NCBI RefSeq assembly: GCF_004833285.1 | Contig: NZ_STFG01000007.1 | Coordinates: 1-51,304 of the forward strand | DNA length: 51,304 nt | Origin: Lampropedia puyangensis | GTDB taxonomy: Bacteria > Pseudomonadota > Gammaproteobacteria > Burkholderiales > Burkholderiaceae_C | Reading direction: 5' to 3' | Part shown: positions 34,835-45,135 of the stretch, one piece after another | Numbering within the stretch: position 1 is the first letter of the stretch | Layout of the letters: every line of letters starts with the position of its first letter | Notes under the pieces: model-generated | The model's input: only the letters and a program-made list of their open reading frames with translations | Databases searched by the model: none | What the model was told of the DNA's origin: nothing | Program-made: the position numbers and the translations under genes

Positions 34835-36202
34835 TTACTGAGCAATCGGTGATTGTATGCGCGCGGCCAACGCATCGATATTGCTGAGTGCATAGAGCAC
34901 CTGCTCACCAGCATGGCGCAGTGGCTTGAGTGCCACCTCGCCACGGGCCAATTCATCCGTACCGAACACCAACGCCCATGCCGCACCACTGGCATCCGCG
35001 CGCTTGAATTGGGATTTAAAACTGCCCATTCCCTGCGCTGAATCCGCACTGGTGTGCAACTGCGCGGCCACACCCATACGGCGCAATGCTGTCAGTAAGG
35101 CCATAGCCTGTGGAAGCGCTGCGGCATCAGGCACAATCGCGTAAACAGAAGGGCTTTTCGCCGCCGGCACCAGCTGCTGCTCCTTAACCAACTCCAGCAC
35201 CCGCTCGACACCAAATGCCCACCCCACTGCGGGAGCAGCCTTACCACCGATCTGCTCGATCAGGTAGTCATAACGGCCACCACCACAAATCGTACCTTGT
35301 GAGCCAAGCGCTTCGGATACAAATTCAAAAACCGTCAGGTTGTAATAGTCCAGCCCTCGCACCAGTCGTGGATTGATCTGCCACTTCACACCTTGCGCCT
35401 GCAAAATAGCCTGCACTTGTTCAAAGTGTTTGAGTGATGCATCGCCCAAGTACTCCATCAATTTAGGCGCTTGTGTTGCCAATTCCTGCATGGCAGGATT
35501 TTTGGTATCCAAAATCCTTAATGGATTACTGTGCAAACGACGCTTTGCGTCCTCATCCAACTGGTCCTCATTCGCCTGAAAATAAGCAATCAAGGCTTCG
35601 CGATGGCGCTGACGCTCTTCAGGTTGCCCAAGACTATTGAGCTGTAACGTCACATCCTTGAGACCGATTTGCTGCCACAGCTCATGGGCCAGCAAAATCA
35701 TCTCTGCATCGACTTCTGGCCCGGCAAACCCCAAAGCCTCCGCCCCTACCTGGTGGAATTGACGGTAACGTCCACGCTGCGGACGTTCACGACGAAACAT
35801 GGGAGCCATGTAGTAAAGGCGTTTTCCTCCGTCATACAGATAGGAGTGCTCAGAAACTGCACGCACCACACCAGCAGTCCCCTCGGGCCGTAGGCTCAAA
35901 TGGTCGGCATCACCCTGTTTATCAGCCCTGTCTTCAAAGGAATACATTTCCTTCTCGACGATATCGGTGACTTCTCCCAAGCCACGCACAAACAAACCGG
36001 TATGTTCCAGCACCGGGGTACGCACATTGCGATACGACCATTGGTGCATCACAGCGCGCACCTTTTCCTCCAGCCACTCCCACAGGGCAGACTCCGGCGG
36101 CAGAATGTCATTCATTCCGCGGATGGCCTGTACAGGCTTGAAAGATGGTTTATTTTTGGAAGTAGCTGCACCCGTTTGGGGCAAAGAATCAAGATCGCTC
36201 AC
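34835..36202 (-). CDS. hisS: Histidyl-tRNA synthetase
   Basis: A class II synthetase that charges tRNA-His. From the GTG at 36202 it has 455 residues; an ATG at 36247 would add 15 residues and cannot be excluded. The family start is [20 protein letters not shown]. Motif 2 is [24 protein letters not shown] (read as [16 protein letters not shown]), and the His-specific signatures are [15 protein letters not shown] (HisA) and [14 protein letters not shown] (HisB). Motif 3 is [15 protein letters not shown]. The C-terminal anticodon-binding domain spans about 345-450. It follows ispG within 70 bases and ends before the terminator at 34720-34744. Confidence 0.96.
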   Translation of the reverse strand: MSDLDSLPQTGAATSKNKPSFKPVQAIRGMNDILPPESALWEWLEEKVRAVMHQWSYRNVRTPVLEHTGLFVRGLGEVTDIVEKEMYSFEDRADKQGDADHLSLRPEGTAGVVRAVSEHSYLYDGGKRLYYMAPMFRRERPQRGRYRQFHQVGAEALGFAGPEVDAEMILLAHELWQQIGLKDVTLQLNSLGQPEERQRHREALIAYFQANEDQLDEDAKRRLHSNPLRILDTKNPAMQELATQAPKLMEYLGDASLKHFEQVQAILQAQGVKWQINPRLVRGLDYYNLTVFEFVSEALGSQGTICGGGRYDYLIEQIGGKAAPAVGWAFGVERVLELVKEQQLVPAAKSPSVYAIVPDAAALPQAMALLTALRRMGVAAQLHTSADSAQGMGSFKSQFKRADASGAAWALVFGTDELARGEVALKPLRHAGEQVLYALSNIDALAARIQSPIAQ

Positions 36203-36271
36203 AGAATTATTTTCACAGATAGAAGAAATACATACAGTGCGTCGCAAACAAGCGAGTCGGGCACCATTCTT

Positions 36272-37570
36272 TTATTCATTCGAGGCAGACGCCGATGCGC
36301 CATACCGACGCTCAACATAGTCACTAACAATACGGTGGAATTGCTGAGCAATATCATCGCCCTTGAGCAGCATAGTTCGCTCACCATCAATGAACACAGG
36401 TGCCGAAGGAGCTTCACCATTGCCCGGCAGGCTAATACCAATGTCAGCGTGCTTGCTCTCACCGGGACCATTGACGATGCACCCCATCACTGCCACCTTC
36501 ATGTTTTCCACCCCTGGATAGCGCGTGCGCCACAAGGGCATTTGGCCACGCAGAAAATCATCAATTTGCTTGGCCAATTCCTGAAACGTGGTACTGGTGG
36601 TTCGACCACAACCTGGACATGCCGTAACACTGGGCACAAATACGCGCAACCCCAGCGCCTGCAAAATTTCTGAAGCGACCAACACCTCCTGTGTTCTGGC
36701 TTCACCCGGTTGGGGCGTGAGTGAGACACGAATAGTGTCCCCAATTCCCTCTTGCAGCAAAATCGCTAGGGCTGCAGCCGATGCCACCGTACCCTTGGCT
36801 CCCATGCCAGCCTCAGTCAAACCCAAGTGAAGAGGGTAATTGCAGCGCTTAGACAATTCGCGGTAGACCGCAATCAAATCTTGTACAGCGCTAACCTTGC
36901 AGGAAAGGATCACTTGTCCAGGCTGCATACCCATTTGCACCGCTTTTTGAGCAGAACCAATTGCCGAGGTAATCAATGCCTCGTACATGACTTGACGGGC
37001 ATCCCAGGGTGCTGCACGTTGCAGATTTTCATCCATTAACTTGGCCAGCAACTCCTGATCCAAGCTTCCCCAGTTGACACCAATGCGCACCGGCTTGTTC
37101 CACTTCAGCGCAGCATCAATCATCTGGCCAAACTGAACATCGTGCCGAGCACCTTTGCCCACGTTACCAGGATTAATGCGGTATTTTGAGAGTGCTTGGG
37201 CACAAGCAGGCACCTCAGTCAGCAGTTTGTGGCCATTGAAATGGAAATCGCCTACAAGAGGGACATCCACCCCCATGCGGTCCAACTGATCACGAATGTG
37301 TGGAACAGCCTCTGCGGCTTTGTTGGTGTTGACGGTCAGACGCACCATTTCAGAGCCAGCCAACGCCAACTCTTTGACCTGAATGGCCGTTTCAATTACA
37401 GACTCCGTGTCCGTATTAGTCATCGACTGGATGCGTACAGGCGCCCCACCACCAATGGTGACAACGCGCGCGCGCCACTCGACACGTGCCTGCAATGACG
37501 TATGTGCTTTGGGTTGCGACAAGGCAATAGGACAAGAGCCGATCCCGAGCGGACTTTCAGCAGAATCCAT
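36272..37570 (-). CDS. ispG: 4-hydroxy-3-methylbut-2-enyl diphosphate synthase IspG
   Basis: A 432-residue iron-sulfur enzyme of the non-mevalonate isoprenoid pathway, converting MEcPP to HMBPP. The TIM-barrel start has [16 protein letters not shown], and [11 protein letters not shown] and RINPGNVG follow. The [4Fe-4S] ligands are the two Cys of CPGCGRT and the Cys of [10 protein letters not shown]. The ATG at 37570 is chosen because a good AGGGTGAGG ribosome-binding site lies just before it; the longer frame to 37606 would overlap rodZ. It is placed between rodZ and hisS, as in most Beta- and Gammaproteobacteria. Confidence 0.97.
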   Translation of the reverse strand: MDSAESPLGIGSCPIALSQPKAHTSLQARVEWRARVVTIGGGAPVRIQSMTNTDTESVIETAIQVKELALAGSEMVRLTVNTNKAAEAVPHIRDQLDRMGVDVPLVGDFHFNGHKLLTEVPACAQALSKYRINPGNVGKGARHDVQFGQMIDAALKWNKPVRIGVNWGSLDQELLAKLMDENLQRAAPWDARQVMYEALITSAIGSAQKAVQMGMQPGQVILSCKVSAVQDLIAVYRELSKRCNYPLHLGLTEAGMGAKGTVASAAALAILLQEGIGDTIRVSLTPQPGEARTQEVLVASEILQALGLRVFVPSVTACPGCGRTTSTTFQELAKQIDDFLRGQMPLWRTRYPGVENMKVAVMGCIVNGPGESKHADIGISLPGNGEAPSAPVFIDGERTMLLKGDDIAQQFHRIVSDYVERRYGASASASNE

Positions 37571-37602
37571 AGCCTCACCCTTATGAATCAAGAGTGACAC
37601 TG

Positions 37603-38721
37603 TCACGGAGTCACCTCAAACCGAGCCACATTGCCACGCGCAAATGGGTGCACATCGAAGTCCTGCCCTTTAACGGTGACTTTGACCGCATCCGCACGGC
37701 CTATTTCAACGCGAAGCGGAGGGGCATTGGTAATGGCGAGCTCACGCCCTTTTGGCAAAGTGCTTTGGTGCACGATAGCATTCGACTGGTCCCGAATCTG
37801 CACCCACACAGGTTCTTGGGCTTCAATACGGATCGTATCCACAGCAGCCACTGGCGTCGCAGCCTCTCCGTTCACAACAGGATTCACAGCTGGTGCCGAA
37901 GCGGCCGACTGAGCAACATTTGCCGCGCCAAGCCCAGTGCCATGGGATGCAGCAGTGGTCAAGGCACTTGAAACAACTGCAGTGTTTGCGCCCCCAAGCG
38001 GAGCCGCTCCTGCTACCGTTGACGAGGAAGTTTCTTCCGATTGTTCCTCTGACTCTGGCGCTTGTGCTGGTACAGGCTCGCCATCACTACTATCGGCATT
38101 AGCAGTCTGCAATGCAGCAAGTCCGGGCACCTGCAAAGTCTGAATGCCTGAGCCACGGTTCGTACTTTCGACGGTGCCTTGGCCGTTCGCTATTTGCGAG
38201 CTTTGGCTTGCATCCAGATTCAGTATGCGCTGGACTTGAGGCCAAAAATAGACAGCCACAGCAGCCAACAAGAGCGCGCCGACGGCTAGCAACACCTTAG
38301 GTGCGGAGGAAGCTTCTTTGATGCTGGATGAGCCCAGTGTGGGCTGCTCTCCCCCTTTGAAAGGTTGGTTGAGCCCATCAGAATCGCGCCCCAACTTGGG
38401 CGAGCTTGCGCTTGGAAATAAAGCCATGACTGGCGCCGAATCAGCCCCAAGCAAACGGCAAATACTCAATGCCAATGCACGCGTAAAAACCATGTCTGGC
38501 AGCTTCTCATAGGCATCACGCTCCAGAGCATCCAATTTATCAGGCGTCACTTTGAGAACTGCAGCCAACTCATGCAAACTCACGTGTCGCTCTTGCCTGT
38601 AATGCTGAAGCAAAGCTCCTGGTGTCTTGAGCGTTTCTATCGACGGTTTGGACAAGCCGCCTGCAGACTGCTCGCCCCCTTCTGGGCTGGAATGGCTTGT
38701 AGGACTCACTGCTTCACTCAT
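37603..38721 (-). CDS. rodZ: RodZ-like cytoskeletal protein (HTH plus DUF4115)
   Basis: A 372-residue membrane protein. A Cro/C1-type helix-turn-helix at about 35-95 ([39 protein letters not shown]) is followed by a linker, one membrane helix (about 140-160, [19 protein letters not shown]), an Ala/Ser/Glu-rich periplasmic linker and a C-terminal DUF4115 domain ([15 protein letters not shown] onward). RodZ connects MreB to the elongation machinery and helps keep rod shape. The start ATG at 38721 overlaps the pilW stop by 8 bases (ATGAGTGA). This gene order, pilW-rodZ-ispG-hisS, is conserved. Confidence 0.92.
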   Translation of the reverse strand: MSEAVSPTSHSSPEGGEQSAGGLSKPSIETLKTPGALLQHYRQERHVSLHELAAVLKVTPDKLDALERDAYEKLPDMVFTRALALSICRLLGADSAPVMALFPSASSPKLGRDSDGLNQPFKGGEQPTLGSSSIKEASSAPKVLLAVGALLLAAVAVYFWPQVQRILNLDASQSSQIANGQGTVESTNRGSGIQTLQVPGLAALQTANADSSDGEPVPAQAPESEEQSEETSSSTVAGAAPLGGANTAVVSSALTTAASHGTGLGAANVAQSAASAPAVNPVVNGEAATPVAAVDTIRIEAQEPVWVQIRDQSNAIVHQSTLPKGRELAITNAPPLRVEIGRADAVKVTVKGQDFDVHPFARGNVARFEVTP

Positions 38722-39550
38722 AAAACGCCTTGCGTTCATAAAGAACAAACTCTCGCGACTGGGGGAACTTACGGCTTAACACTTCACCCAGCTCACGAAT
38801 ACCGAGCTGGTTACCCATCGCGTTTTCAATCTTGACTCCCAACCATAGCGTTTCCGCATTGGCATAGGGAGAATTATTCAATCTGCGTACATATATTTGT
38901 GCGTCGGCGACTTGGCCTGCGTGGTACAACATGCTCGCCAAGTTGTAGGTTGCAATCGGATTGTTCGGATCGTATTCAACCGCTTTAAGCAAAGCCTGCT
39001 TTGCTGCATTGGTCTTGTCTGCTGCTTGTAAACACAGGCCCTTGGTCATCCATGTGCGCGCGGAGGTAGCGTAGCCCGGAGTTGCCAAGACTTTGTCAAA
39101 GTACACATCGCCGTCAGCATAGCGGCCTTGCTGGCACAAAATCCATCCATAGTTGTGCATCACATCTGGGTCAGAACCACGCTCGCGCATGACACGCGCG
39201 TAATCAGCCTCAGCACTGGCAAAATCCCCTCGTTGAGAATAAATCATGCCCCGCAGCACATAAGCTTCCGTCATGCTGGAATTGAGCTTCAATGCATTAT
39301 TGACCTCTTCCAGAGCCACTGTGACATTACCTGCGCGTAAATACTCTGCAGCCAACTCCAAGCGTGTTTGCGCGGCTTTTTGCGAATCCGCAGACTGCGA
39401 CACACCAGTAGCAGCTCCTCCTAAACTGGAGGTCGTCGTGACCGACGTTACACAGCCACTCAACACCAGCAGCGACAAGGCCACAATCGCCGTCGATACG
39501 CTATATCTTCCTGTTTTGTAGCTGCCTCGATTCAAAAAAACATGACACAT
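38714..39550 (-). CDS. pilW: Type IV pilus biogenesis/stability lipoprotein PilW (PilF)
   Basis: A 278-residue outer-membrane lipoprotein. The signal peptide ends in lipobox LSGC (Cys at about 33). The mature body is made of about six tetratricopeptide repeats (AAEYLRAGNVTVALEEVNNA, GMIYSQRGDFASAEADYARV, YGWILCQQGRYADGDVYFDK, and so on). PilW/PilF is the pilotin needed for assembly of the PilQ secretin, so functional type IV pili are suggested elsewhere in the genome. An ATG a few codons later would shorten the signal peptide and cannot be excluded. It is followed directly by rodZ. Confidence 0.93.
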   Translation of the reverse strand: MCHVFLNRGSYKTGRYSVSTAIVALSLLVLSGCVTSVTTTSSLGGAATGVSQSADSQKAAQTRLELAAEYLRAGNVTVALEEVNNALKLNSSMTEAYVLRGMIYSQRGDFASAEADYARVMRERGSDPDVMHNYGWILCQQGRYADGDVYFDKVLATPGYATSARTWMTKGLCLQAADKTNAAKQALLKAVEYDPNNPIATYNLASMLYHAGQVADAQIYVRRLNNSPYANAETLWLGVKIENAMGNQLGIRELGEVLSRKFPQSREFVLYERKAFYE

Positions 39551-39580
39551 ACAGTTGTACCCTTGTGATGTGGATTGGTT

Positions 39581-40726
39581 TTACACCGGCAATGACGAGC
39601 CACTCTCTTCAATGCGTTTTTTCTGCATCCGGACCACGGCTTGGGTTCGATCTTTCACCTCACCAGCCAACTGCCCACAAGCTGCATCAATGTCATCACC
39701 TCGCGTTTTGCGCACGGTTGTGACTACGCCCGCATCGAGCAGCACCTTTGCAAAAGCTGTAACTGCTTCAGGCGAAGAACACAACAAGCCAGACTGAGGG
39801 AAAGGATTGAAGGGAATCAGATTAAGCTTAAACCACCCGACACCCTGCCCTTGACCCGAAAGCAAGTCGACCAAAGCCTTGGCATGCTCTACCGTATCGT
39901 TCACATCGGCCAGCATGCAGTATTCAAACGTAATAAAGTCACGCGGAGCAAACTCCAAATAACGGTGGCATGCCGCAATCAACTCCTCCAGCGGGTATTT
40001 TTTATTCAACGGCACCAAATGGTCGCGCAAGGGGTCTTGCGGCGCGTGCAAGGATACTGCCAACGCAACAGGCACACTTTGCGATAAGCGATCCATCATC
40101 GGCACAATACCGGATGTTGACACCGTCACGCGCCTGCGAGACAAACCAAAGGCATTGTCATCGAGCATCGTTTTCAAAGCGGGAACGAGCTGCCCATAAT
40201 TCTGCAGCGGCTCACCCATGCCCATCATGACAATATTGGAGACCATTCGCTCAGAACTTTTAAAGCGCCTGCGCAACTCATGCTCGGCATACCAGAGCTG
40301 AGCCACGATTTCCCATGTTTTCAGGTTGCGGCTAAATCCCTGGTGCCCAGTCGAACAAAACCGGCAACCAATAGCACATCCCGCTTGGGAGGATACACAC
40401 AAAGTCGCTCTATCCCGCTCAGGAATGTAGACGGCCTCTACGGCATCGCCCCCTCCCACATCAAAGAGCCATTTGATCGTGCCATCACGCGAGACCTGCT
40501 CTGTTAAAACAGGCAAGGCCACCACCTCAGCACAATCCTTGAGCTTGCCGCGCAACGACTTGGCCAGATCCGACATCAAGTCAAAATCAGCAACACCACG
40601 CTGGTGAATCCAGCGATACAACTGCGTTGCACGAAAGCGCTTCTCCCCCAATTGGGCGCAAAACTCCACCAAAGCCTCTAAATCGAGACCCAGAAGATTG
40701 ACTTTCTGCACAGTGGATTCAGTCAT
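39581..40726 (-). CDS. rlmN: Dual-specificity 23S rRNA/tRNA adenine-C2 methyltransferase RlmN
   Basis: A 381-residue radical SAM enzyme that methylates A2503 of 23S rRNA and A37 of some tRNAs. The cluster motif is [12 protein letters not shown] (CxxxCxxC). [15 protein letters not shown] binds SAM, and the second Cys needed for catalysis lies in [15 protein letters not shown] near the C-terminus. The ATG at 40726 gives the family start [23 protein letters not shown]; a longer frame from 40771 is rejected. It begins the conserved rlmN-pilW-rodZ-ispG-hisS run and ends 30 bases before pilW. Confidence 0.97.
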   Translation of the reverse strand: MTESTVQKVNLLGLDLEALVEFCAQLGEKRFRATQLYRWIHQRGVADFDLMSDLAKSLRGKLKDCAEVVALPVLTEQVSRDGTIKWLFDVGGGDAVEAVYIPERDRATLCVSSQAGCAIGCRFCSTGHQGFSRNLKTWEIVAQLWYAEHELRRRFKSSERMVSNIVMMGMGEPLQNYGQLVPALKTMLDDNAFGLSRRRVTVSTSGIVPMMDRLSQSVPVALAVSLHAPQDPLRDHLVPLNKKYPLEELIAACHRYLEFAPRDFITFEYCMLADVNDTVEHAKALVDLLSGQGQGVGWFKLNLIPFNPFPQSGLLCSSPEAVTAFAKVLLDAGVVTTVRKTRGDDIDAACGQLAGEVKDRTQAVVRMQKKRIEESGSSLPV

Positions 40727-40830
40727 GACGTGGGGGATTTTTCTATATAGGGCGCAAACACCCCATAACAATTAACCAAACAAAACAAAGACAGCAAGCC
40801 CAAGCTCATTACAGACACGAGCCTAGAGCC

Positions 40831-40880
40831 ATAAAAATAAAGGCGATCGTCGGCATTTTAACGCCCACTCGATCGCCTTT
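40831..40880 (-). terminator. Terminator of ndk
   Basis: An 11-bp perfect stem (AAAGGCGATCG at 40839-40849, CGATCGCCTTT at 40870-40880) with a 20-base loop is followed on the minus strand by a T-rich stretch (TTTATTTTTAT). It separates ndk from rlmN. Confidence 0.7.
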
Positions 40881-40946
40881 GGCCTCACAGGACTTCGCCG
40901 CACACACGGCGACATCCTTTATCAATGCGCCTTATAGCGCACATAA

Positions 40947-41372
40947 TTAACGCGAATAAACGTTCAGGCCCGGAAAGAAAAATGCCACTTCAGCTTGAGC
41001 TGTTTCCGCAGCATCAGAGCCATGCACTGCATTGGCGTCGATGCTATCAGCGAAGTCAGCGCGGATTGTGCCAGCGTCCGCTTTCTTTGGATCGGTTGCG
41101 CCCATCAGTTCGCGATTTTTCAAAATCGCGCCTTCACCTTCGAGCACTTGAATCATCACAGGACCAGAGATCATGAAATCCACCAAGTCTTTGAAGAAAG
41201 GGCGCTCTTTGTGCACAGCATAGAACTGCTCTGCCTCTTGGCGAGACAAGTGTGCCATACGTGCAGCAGCAATTTTCAAGCCTGCGTTTTCAAAACGGGC
41301 ATAGATTTGACCGATCACATTTTTTGCAACTGCGTCGGGTTTGATGATAGAGAGGGTGCGTTCGATTGCCAT
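40947..41372 (-). CDS. ndk: Nucleoside diphosphate kinase
   Basis: A 141-residue enzyme that balances nucleoside triphosphate pools by phosphate transfer through a phospho-His intermediate. The start [15 protein letters not shown], the [14 protein letters not shown] segment and the active-site His at 117 in NAVHGSD are all present, followed by the usual [10 protein letters not shown]-type end. Normal length. It is flanked by rluB upstream (78 bases) and a terminator downstream. Confidence 0.98.
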   Translation of the reverse strand: MAIERTLSIIKPDAVAKNVIGQIYARFENAGLKIAAARMAHLSRQEAEQFYAVHKERPFFKDLVDFMISGPVMIQVLEGEGAILKNRELMGATDPKKADAGTIRADFADSIDANAVHGSDAAETAQAEVAFFFPGLNVYSR

Positions 41373-41450
41373 AGCCGTGTTTCTTCGTTAAATAAAAAAG
41401 CCCGCCATTCTAACTTTTTTCTGCGATGCAAAGAAAAAATCTGAATGACC

Positions 41451-42821
41451 TCAGCGTCCACGCCCTTTGCTCGAGCGCTTACCACCGCGCTGCGGAGGTC
41501 GAATCCCCCCCTCGCCAATATATCCTTGCGGTTTTCCACCCTCTGCGCCATCCGTCTTGCGCCGTGGTGTTTGCGGTTTACGAACAACCGGTGCTGATGC
41601 CATAGACGGCCTGCGTCCCGCACCCGACGTATTGCGACGCCCGCGTGCTGCCACTGGGGCTACGGGTGCTGGCAATGGCATTTCGACCTCTTCGGTCAAA
41701 CGCGCTACATCGCGCTCAGACAACTCAAACCACATGCCCCTGCGCAAACCACGCATCAATAAGACACTGCCATAACGGATGCGAATCAAGCGACTCACAG
41801 CATGGCCTACAGCCTCCATCATGCGGCGCACCTCACGATTGCGCCCTTCCGAAATGGTGACTCGATACCACTGATTGACGCCCTCGCCGCCCCCATCCTC
41901 AATACTGCCAAAAGCAGCCTCACCATCTTCAAGCGTAACCCCATTGAGCAAACGCGCACGCTCTTCATCCGACAATGCGCCCAAAATACGCACTGCGTAC
42001 TCGCGCTCAAGTCCATAACGCGGGTGCATTAAGCGGTTAGCCAGATCACCCGAATTGGTCACCAACAACAAGCCCTCGGTGTTCAAATCCAAACGCCCAA
42101 CGGCTTGCCACTTGCCTTGCGGCAAACTGGGTAAGCGCCTGAAAATAGTGGGTCGATTGAGAGGATCATCCCGCGTAACCATTTCGCCAGCCACCTTATG
42201 GTAGGCCAGCACACGTGGCGCGGGCGGGGCAATTCTGACCCGCACAGGCTTGCCATTGATCTTGATCTGATCGCCAAATTGAACACGCTGCCCCACGTGC
42301 GCAGGCTGGTCATTAACCAAGACTCGACCTTGCTGAATGAGCGCTTCCATTTCCAAGCGAGACCCCACCCCGGCTTGCGCCAAAACTTTGTGCAATTTGG
42401 GCTGTTCTGCATCCGGCTGCAGCACGCGTTTATGCACCGCTTTAGGTGCGGGCAAATCCTCACCATCATCGCCTGTTACTTCATCCAAAACACCGGCAAT
42501 CACATCTTCAAATGCATATCCCTCTTGTTCTAGAACCTCATCGGGCAACGCATGGCCTTGCCGTTCAATCTCGGCCTCTGCTTCACTATGCGCAGAATCA
42601 TTTACATGGCCACGCCGATCATCCTCTTGCATTGAATGGCGAGCGGATGGATCTGCTTTTTTGCGAACAGCCTGCTGCGCACGCAAAGCCGCAGGGCCAC
42701 GACGCTTAGTACCTTCACCCATCTCCGATGCAGCCCCGCGATTACGACGAGAGACTGCAGAGGCACTTGACCCTGCTGGGCGCTCAATGGGAGTTTCTGA
42801 AGGGGATTGTTTTTTTTCCAT
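41451..42821 (-). CDS. rluB: 23S rRNA pseudouridine synthase RluB
   Basis: A protein of about 456 residues. Residues 1-140 are a charged, low-complexity extension. The S4 RNA-binding domain follows (KLHKVLAQAGVGSRLEMEALI, about 140-200), then the RsuA/RluB/E/F catalytic domain, with the active-site Asp in VGRLDLNTEGLLLVTNSG and motifs RYGLEREYAVR and EGRNREVRRMMEAVGH. The C-terminal tail is Arg/Lys/Gly-rich. RluB makes pseudouridine 2605 in the 23S rRNA. The ATG at 42821 or the one three codons upstream (42830) may be used. Long basic tails are common in Burkholderiales RluB. Confidence 0.94.
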   Translation of the reverse strand: MEKKQSPSETPIERPAGSSASAVSRRNRGAASEMGEGTKRRGPAALRAQQAVRKKADPSARHSMQEDDRRGHVNDSAHSEAEAEIERQGHALPDEVLEQEGYAFEDVIAGVLDEVTGDDGEDLPAPKAVHKRVLQPDAEQPKLHKVLAQAGVGSRLEMEALIQQGRVLVNDQPAHVGQRVQFGDQIKINGKPVRVRIAPPAPRVLAYHKVAGEMVTRDDPLNRPTIFRRLPSLPQGKWQAVGRLDLNTEGLLLVTNSGDLANRLMHPRYGLEREYAVRILGALSDEERARLLNGVTLEDGEAAFGSIEDGGGEGVNQWYRVTISEGRNREVRRMMEAVGHAVSRLIRIRYGSVLLMRGLRRGMWFELSERDVARLTEEVEMPLPAPVAPVAARGRRNTSGAGRRPSMASAPVVRKPQTPRRKTDGAEGGKPQGYIGEGGIRPPQRGGKRSSKGRGR

Positions 42822-42936
42822 GGGACTCACTCAAACCTTCACTGTTTACGGAAGGTTTTCAAAAAAGGGAATATGGTGCCAGTACTTTGGTTTCAACAAT
42901 GAACTGGCTGTCGCGTCAATAGCGACGCATTTGTCT

Positions 42937-43857
42937 TCACTGATCCTTGCTCTGGCCAGGCAATTCCTGGGGCAAAGGCATGTGCGCATCGATTAACTCT
43001 TCGCGCGCCTCATCTTGCGCTTGAACCAACAACTGACCGGGACCAACTGCTTCCAACGCTTTAGAAGCAGCAGCCTCTATCTGCCTCTCAGCACTATCGG
43101 CATCTTGTTCATGCGGAGCACCTAGTGCATCGACCTCTTCAGTCAATGCCTCAGCCCCCAAACTAGCGACCTGTTCCCGCACTCCATCTGGGGTTGCTTG
43201 CGCAGCGGCAGCCACCATATCACTTTCGTCGGACACCGACTCTGGCGAAGACTGCTGCGATATTGAATTTGGTGCCTGAGCTAAGCCCAATTGCTGCAAG
43301 GTCACATCGCTAACGGCATCAATTTCTGGCAATTCGCGCAAGGAGTTTAGCCCCAAATCATCCAGAAACTGCGGCGTAGTCGCAAACAATGCAGGTCTGC
43401 CCACGCTTTCACGGTGACCAATAACCTCGATCCAACCGCGCTCTTCCAGTTGCTTGATGATTTGGCTATTGACGGCCACACCACGAATATCTTCAATATC
43501 CCCCCGGGTGACTGGCTGCCTATACGCAATGACGGCCAAAATCTCCATGGCTGCACGCGAATAGCGTGGTGCTCGCTCAGGCTCCATGCGCCCCAAATAG
43601 GGCAAAACCGCAGGACGGCTTTGAAAACGCCATCCCGAAGTAACCTGCACCAACTCCAAGCCGCGGCGCGCCCAATCAAACTGCAACTGCTCCAACCAGG
43701 CCTTGATTTGCAGCTCATCGAACGCCTCGTCAAACAAAGCCAACAAAGCATCCATTTGCATGGGGGTTTTGGCGCACAGCAAAGCGGCCTCCAAAACAGA
43801 GAGGGGGTCTACTGCCAGGGGCGCTCTAGGCTCTTCATGCACAAATGCATCAACCAT
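42937..43857 (-). CDS. scpB: SMC-ScpAB complex subunit ScpB
   Basis: A 306-residue protein of the condensin-like complex for chromosome segregation. Two winged-helix domains cover about 18-190 ([73 protein letters not shown]). The last 110 residues are an acidic, Ala/Gln/Glu-rich extension not found in the compact Gram-positive form. ScpA is not encoded in this window. It lies upstream of rluB by about 115 bases, an arrangement shared with many bacteria. Confidence 0.95.
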   Translation of the reverse strand: MVDAFVHEEPRAPLAVDPLSVLEAALLCAKTPMQMDALLALFDEAFDELQIKAWLEQLQFDWARRGLELVQVTSGWRFQSRPAVLPYLGRMEPERAPRYSRAAMEILAVIAYRQPVTRGDIEDIRGVAVNSQIIKQLEERGWIEVIGHRESVGRPALFATTPQFLDDLGLNSLRELPEIDAVSDVTLQQLGLAQAPNSISQQSSPESVSDESDMVAAAAQATPDGVREQVASLGAEALTEEVDALGAPHEQDADSAERQIEAAASKALEAVGPGQLLVQAQDEAREELIDAHMPLPQELPGQSKDQ

Positions 43858-43975
43858 TCAAAACTCACATCCAAATTGTCAGGGGCTCAATGCGCTCCAA
43901 ACAGGCACTCCGTACTTGCGCCCATTTTACAGGGGTGTCATACCCCCACATAACTCGACATGCAAGCAACCTGCA

Positions 43976-45031
43976 TTACAAGCCATCAGGCTGCGGCATA
44001 TGCAACGCTCCCAGCAGGGCTTGAATATCCAGCGGCAGCGGTGCTTGCCAACTCAACGTTTCTCGCGTAACCGGGTGCTCAAAGCCCAAACACCACGCAT
44101 GCAACGCCTGGCGCGTAATGGTCACATGTGGAGCACCACCATAAATAGCATCACCCACTAAAGGCCACCCCAAATGCTTTGCATGCACCCGAATTTGATG
44201 CGTCCGCCCTGTATGCAAGCGGCAGTGCAGCAAGGCGTAATCACCCTCATCTTGGCAACTTGCCCACAGCGTCATATCAGTTTGCGCAGTTTTACCGGAT
44301 TGCGACATCAAATCCACGACTGCCATTCGCAATCGATTGGAAGAATCACGCCCAATGGCCGCATCAACCACCACGGTTTCCCCCCATTCGCGCCAAGGTG
44401 TTCGCGCATGTGGCGCTCGCTTGGCAATAGCCACATATTGACGCGAAACATCACGCCTTGCAATCATCTCAACCAGCGCAGCCACCATCGACAATGACTT
44501 TGCAACTACCATCAATCCACTGGTGTCCTTGTCAAGACGATGCACAATGCCAGCTCTCGGCAAAGTGGAAAAAACAGGATGATAGGCCAACAAGCCGTTG
44601 AGCAAGGTACCACTCCAGTTACCCGCAGCAGGATGCACAACCAATCCTGCAGGCTTATTCACCACCAGCAAGTGTGCGTCTTCGTACACGATATTGAGTG
44701 GCATCACCTCAGGCAAAAAAGCCTGGCTTTGCGCTGTAGGTTGAAGCTGAACGCGCAGCGTTTGACCAGCCGACACTTTCTGCGCAGGCTTGACAACAAC
44801 CGCGCCACCCAAAGTCACCCACCCCTCTTTGACCAGATGCTGCAAATGGTTACGAGAAAACTCCGGTGCCAACTCCAAAAGTGCCTTGTCCAAACGCTGC
44901 CCATGCAAGGCGACGCCGATATCCATGCTCCGCTCTTCACCCGCCGCATCTACATCGATTGGTGATGCCTCATCTCCAATCGCATCAGGATCAGCAATTG
45001 CAGCCAAGGGGGTGGATTCGCTCGTATTCAT
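43976..45031 (-). CDS. rluD: 23S rRNA pseudouridine synthase RluD
   Basis: A 351-residue RluA-family enzyme that makes pseudouridines 1911, 1915 and 1917 in helix 69 of 23S rRNA. The N-terminal S4 domain (GQRLDKALLELAPEFSRNHL, about 45-110) is followed by the catalytic domain, with the active-site Asp in AGIVHRLDKDTSGLMVVAK (about 164-182) and motifs VVNKPAGLVVHPAAGN and RTHQIRVHAKHLGWPLVGD. Its product RluD contains a polar N-terminal extension of about 40 residues. It lies after the surE-pcm-nlpD operon and its terminator, where other Beta- and Gammaproteobacteria often have rpoS. Confidence 0.95.
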   Translation of the reverse strand: MNTSESTPLAAIADPDAIGDEASPIDVDAAGEERSMDIGVALHGQRLDKALLELAPEFSRNHLQHLVKEGWVTLGGAVVVKPAQKVSAGQTLRVQLQPTAQSQAFLPEVMPLNIVYEDAHLLVVNKPAGLVVHPAAGNWSGTLLNGLLAYHPVFSTLPRAGIVHRLDKDTSGLMVVAKSLSMVAALVEMIARRDVSRQYVAIAKRAPHARTPWREWGETVVVDAAIGRDSSNRLRMAVVDLMSQSGKTAQTDMTLWASCQDEGDYALLHCRLHTGRTHQIRVHAKHLGWPLVGDAIYGGAPHVTITRQALHAWCLGFEHPVTRETLSWQAPLPLDIQALLGALHMPQPDGL

Positions 45032-45057
45032 TCACACAATTTAGTTATTCAAACAAC

Positions 45058-45089
45058 AAAGGATCGGGCGATCAACGCACCGATCCTTT
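45058..45089 (-). terminator. Terminator of the surE-pcm-nlpD operon
   Basis: A 10-bp perfect stem (AAAGGATCGG / CCGATCCTTT) with a 12-base loop is followed on the minus strand by TTTGTTGTTTG. It lies about 47 bases past the nlpD stop codon. Confidence 0.7.
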
Positions 45090-45135
45090 CATACAGGAGA
45101 AGGCAACCGTCAGTCACCTCCATTCGACACCCCTA

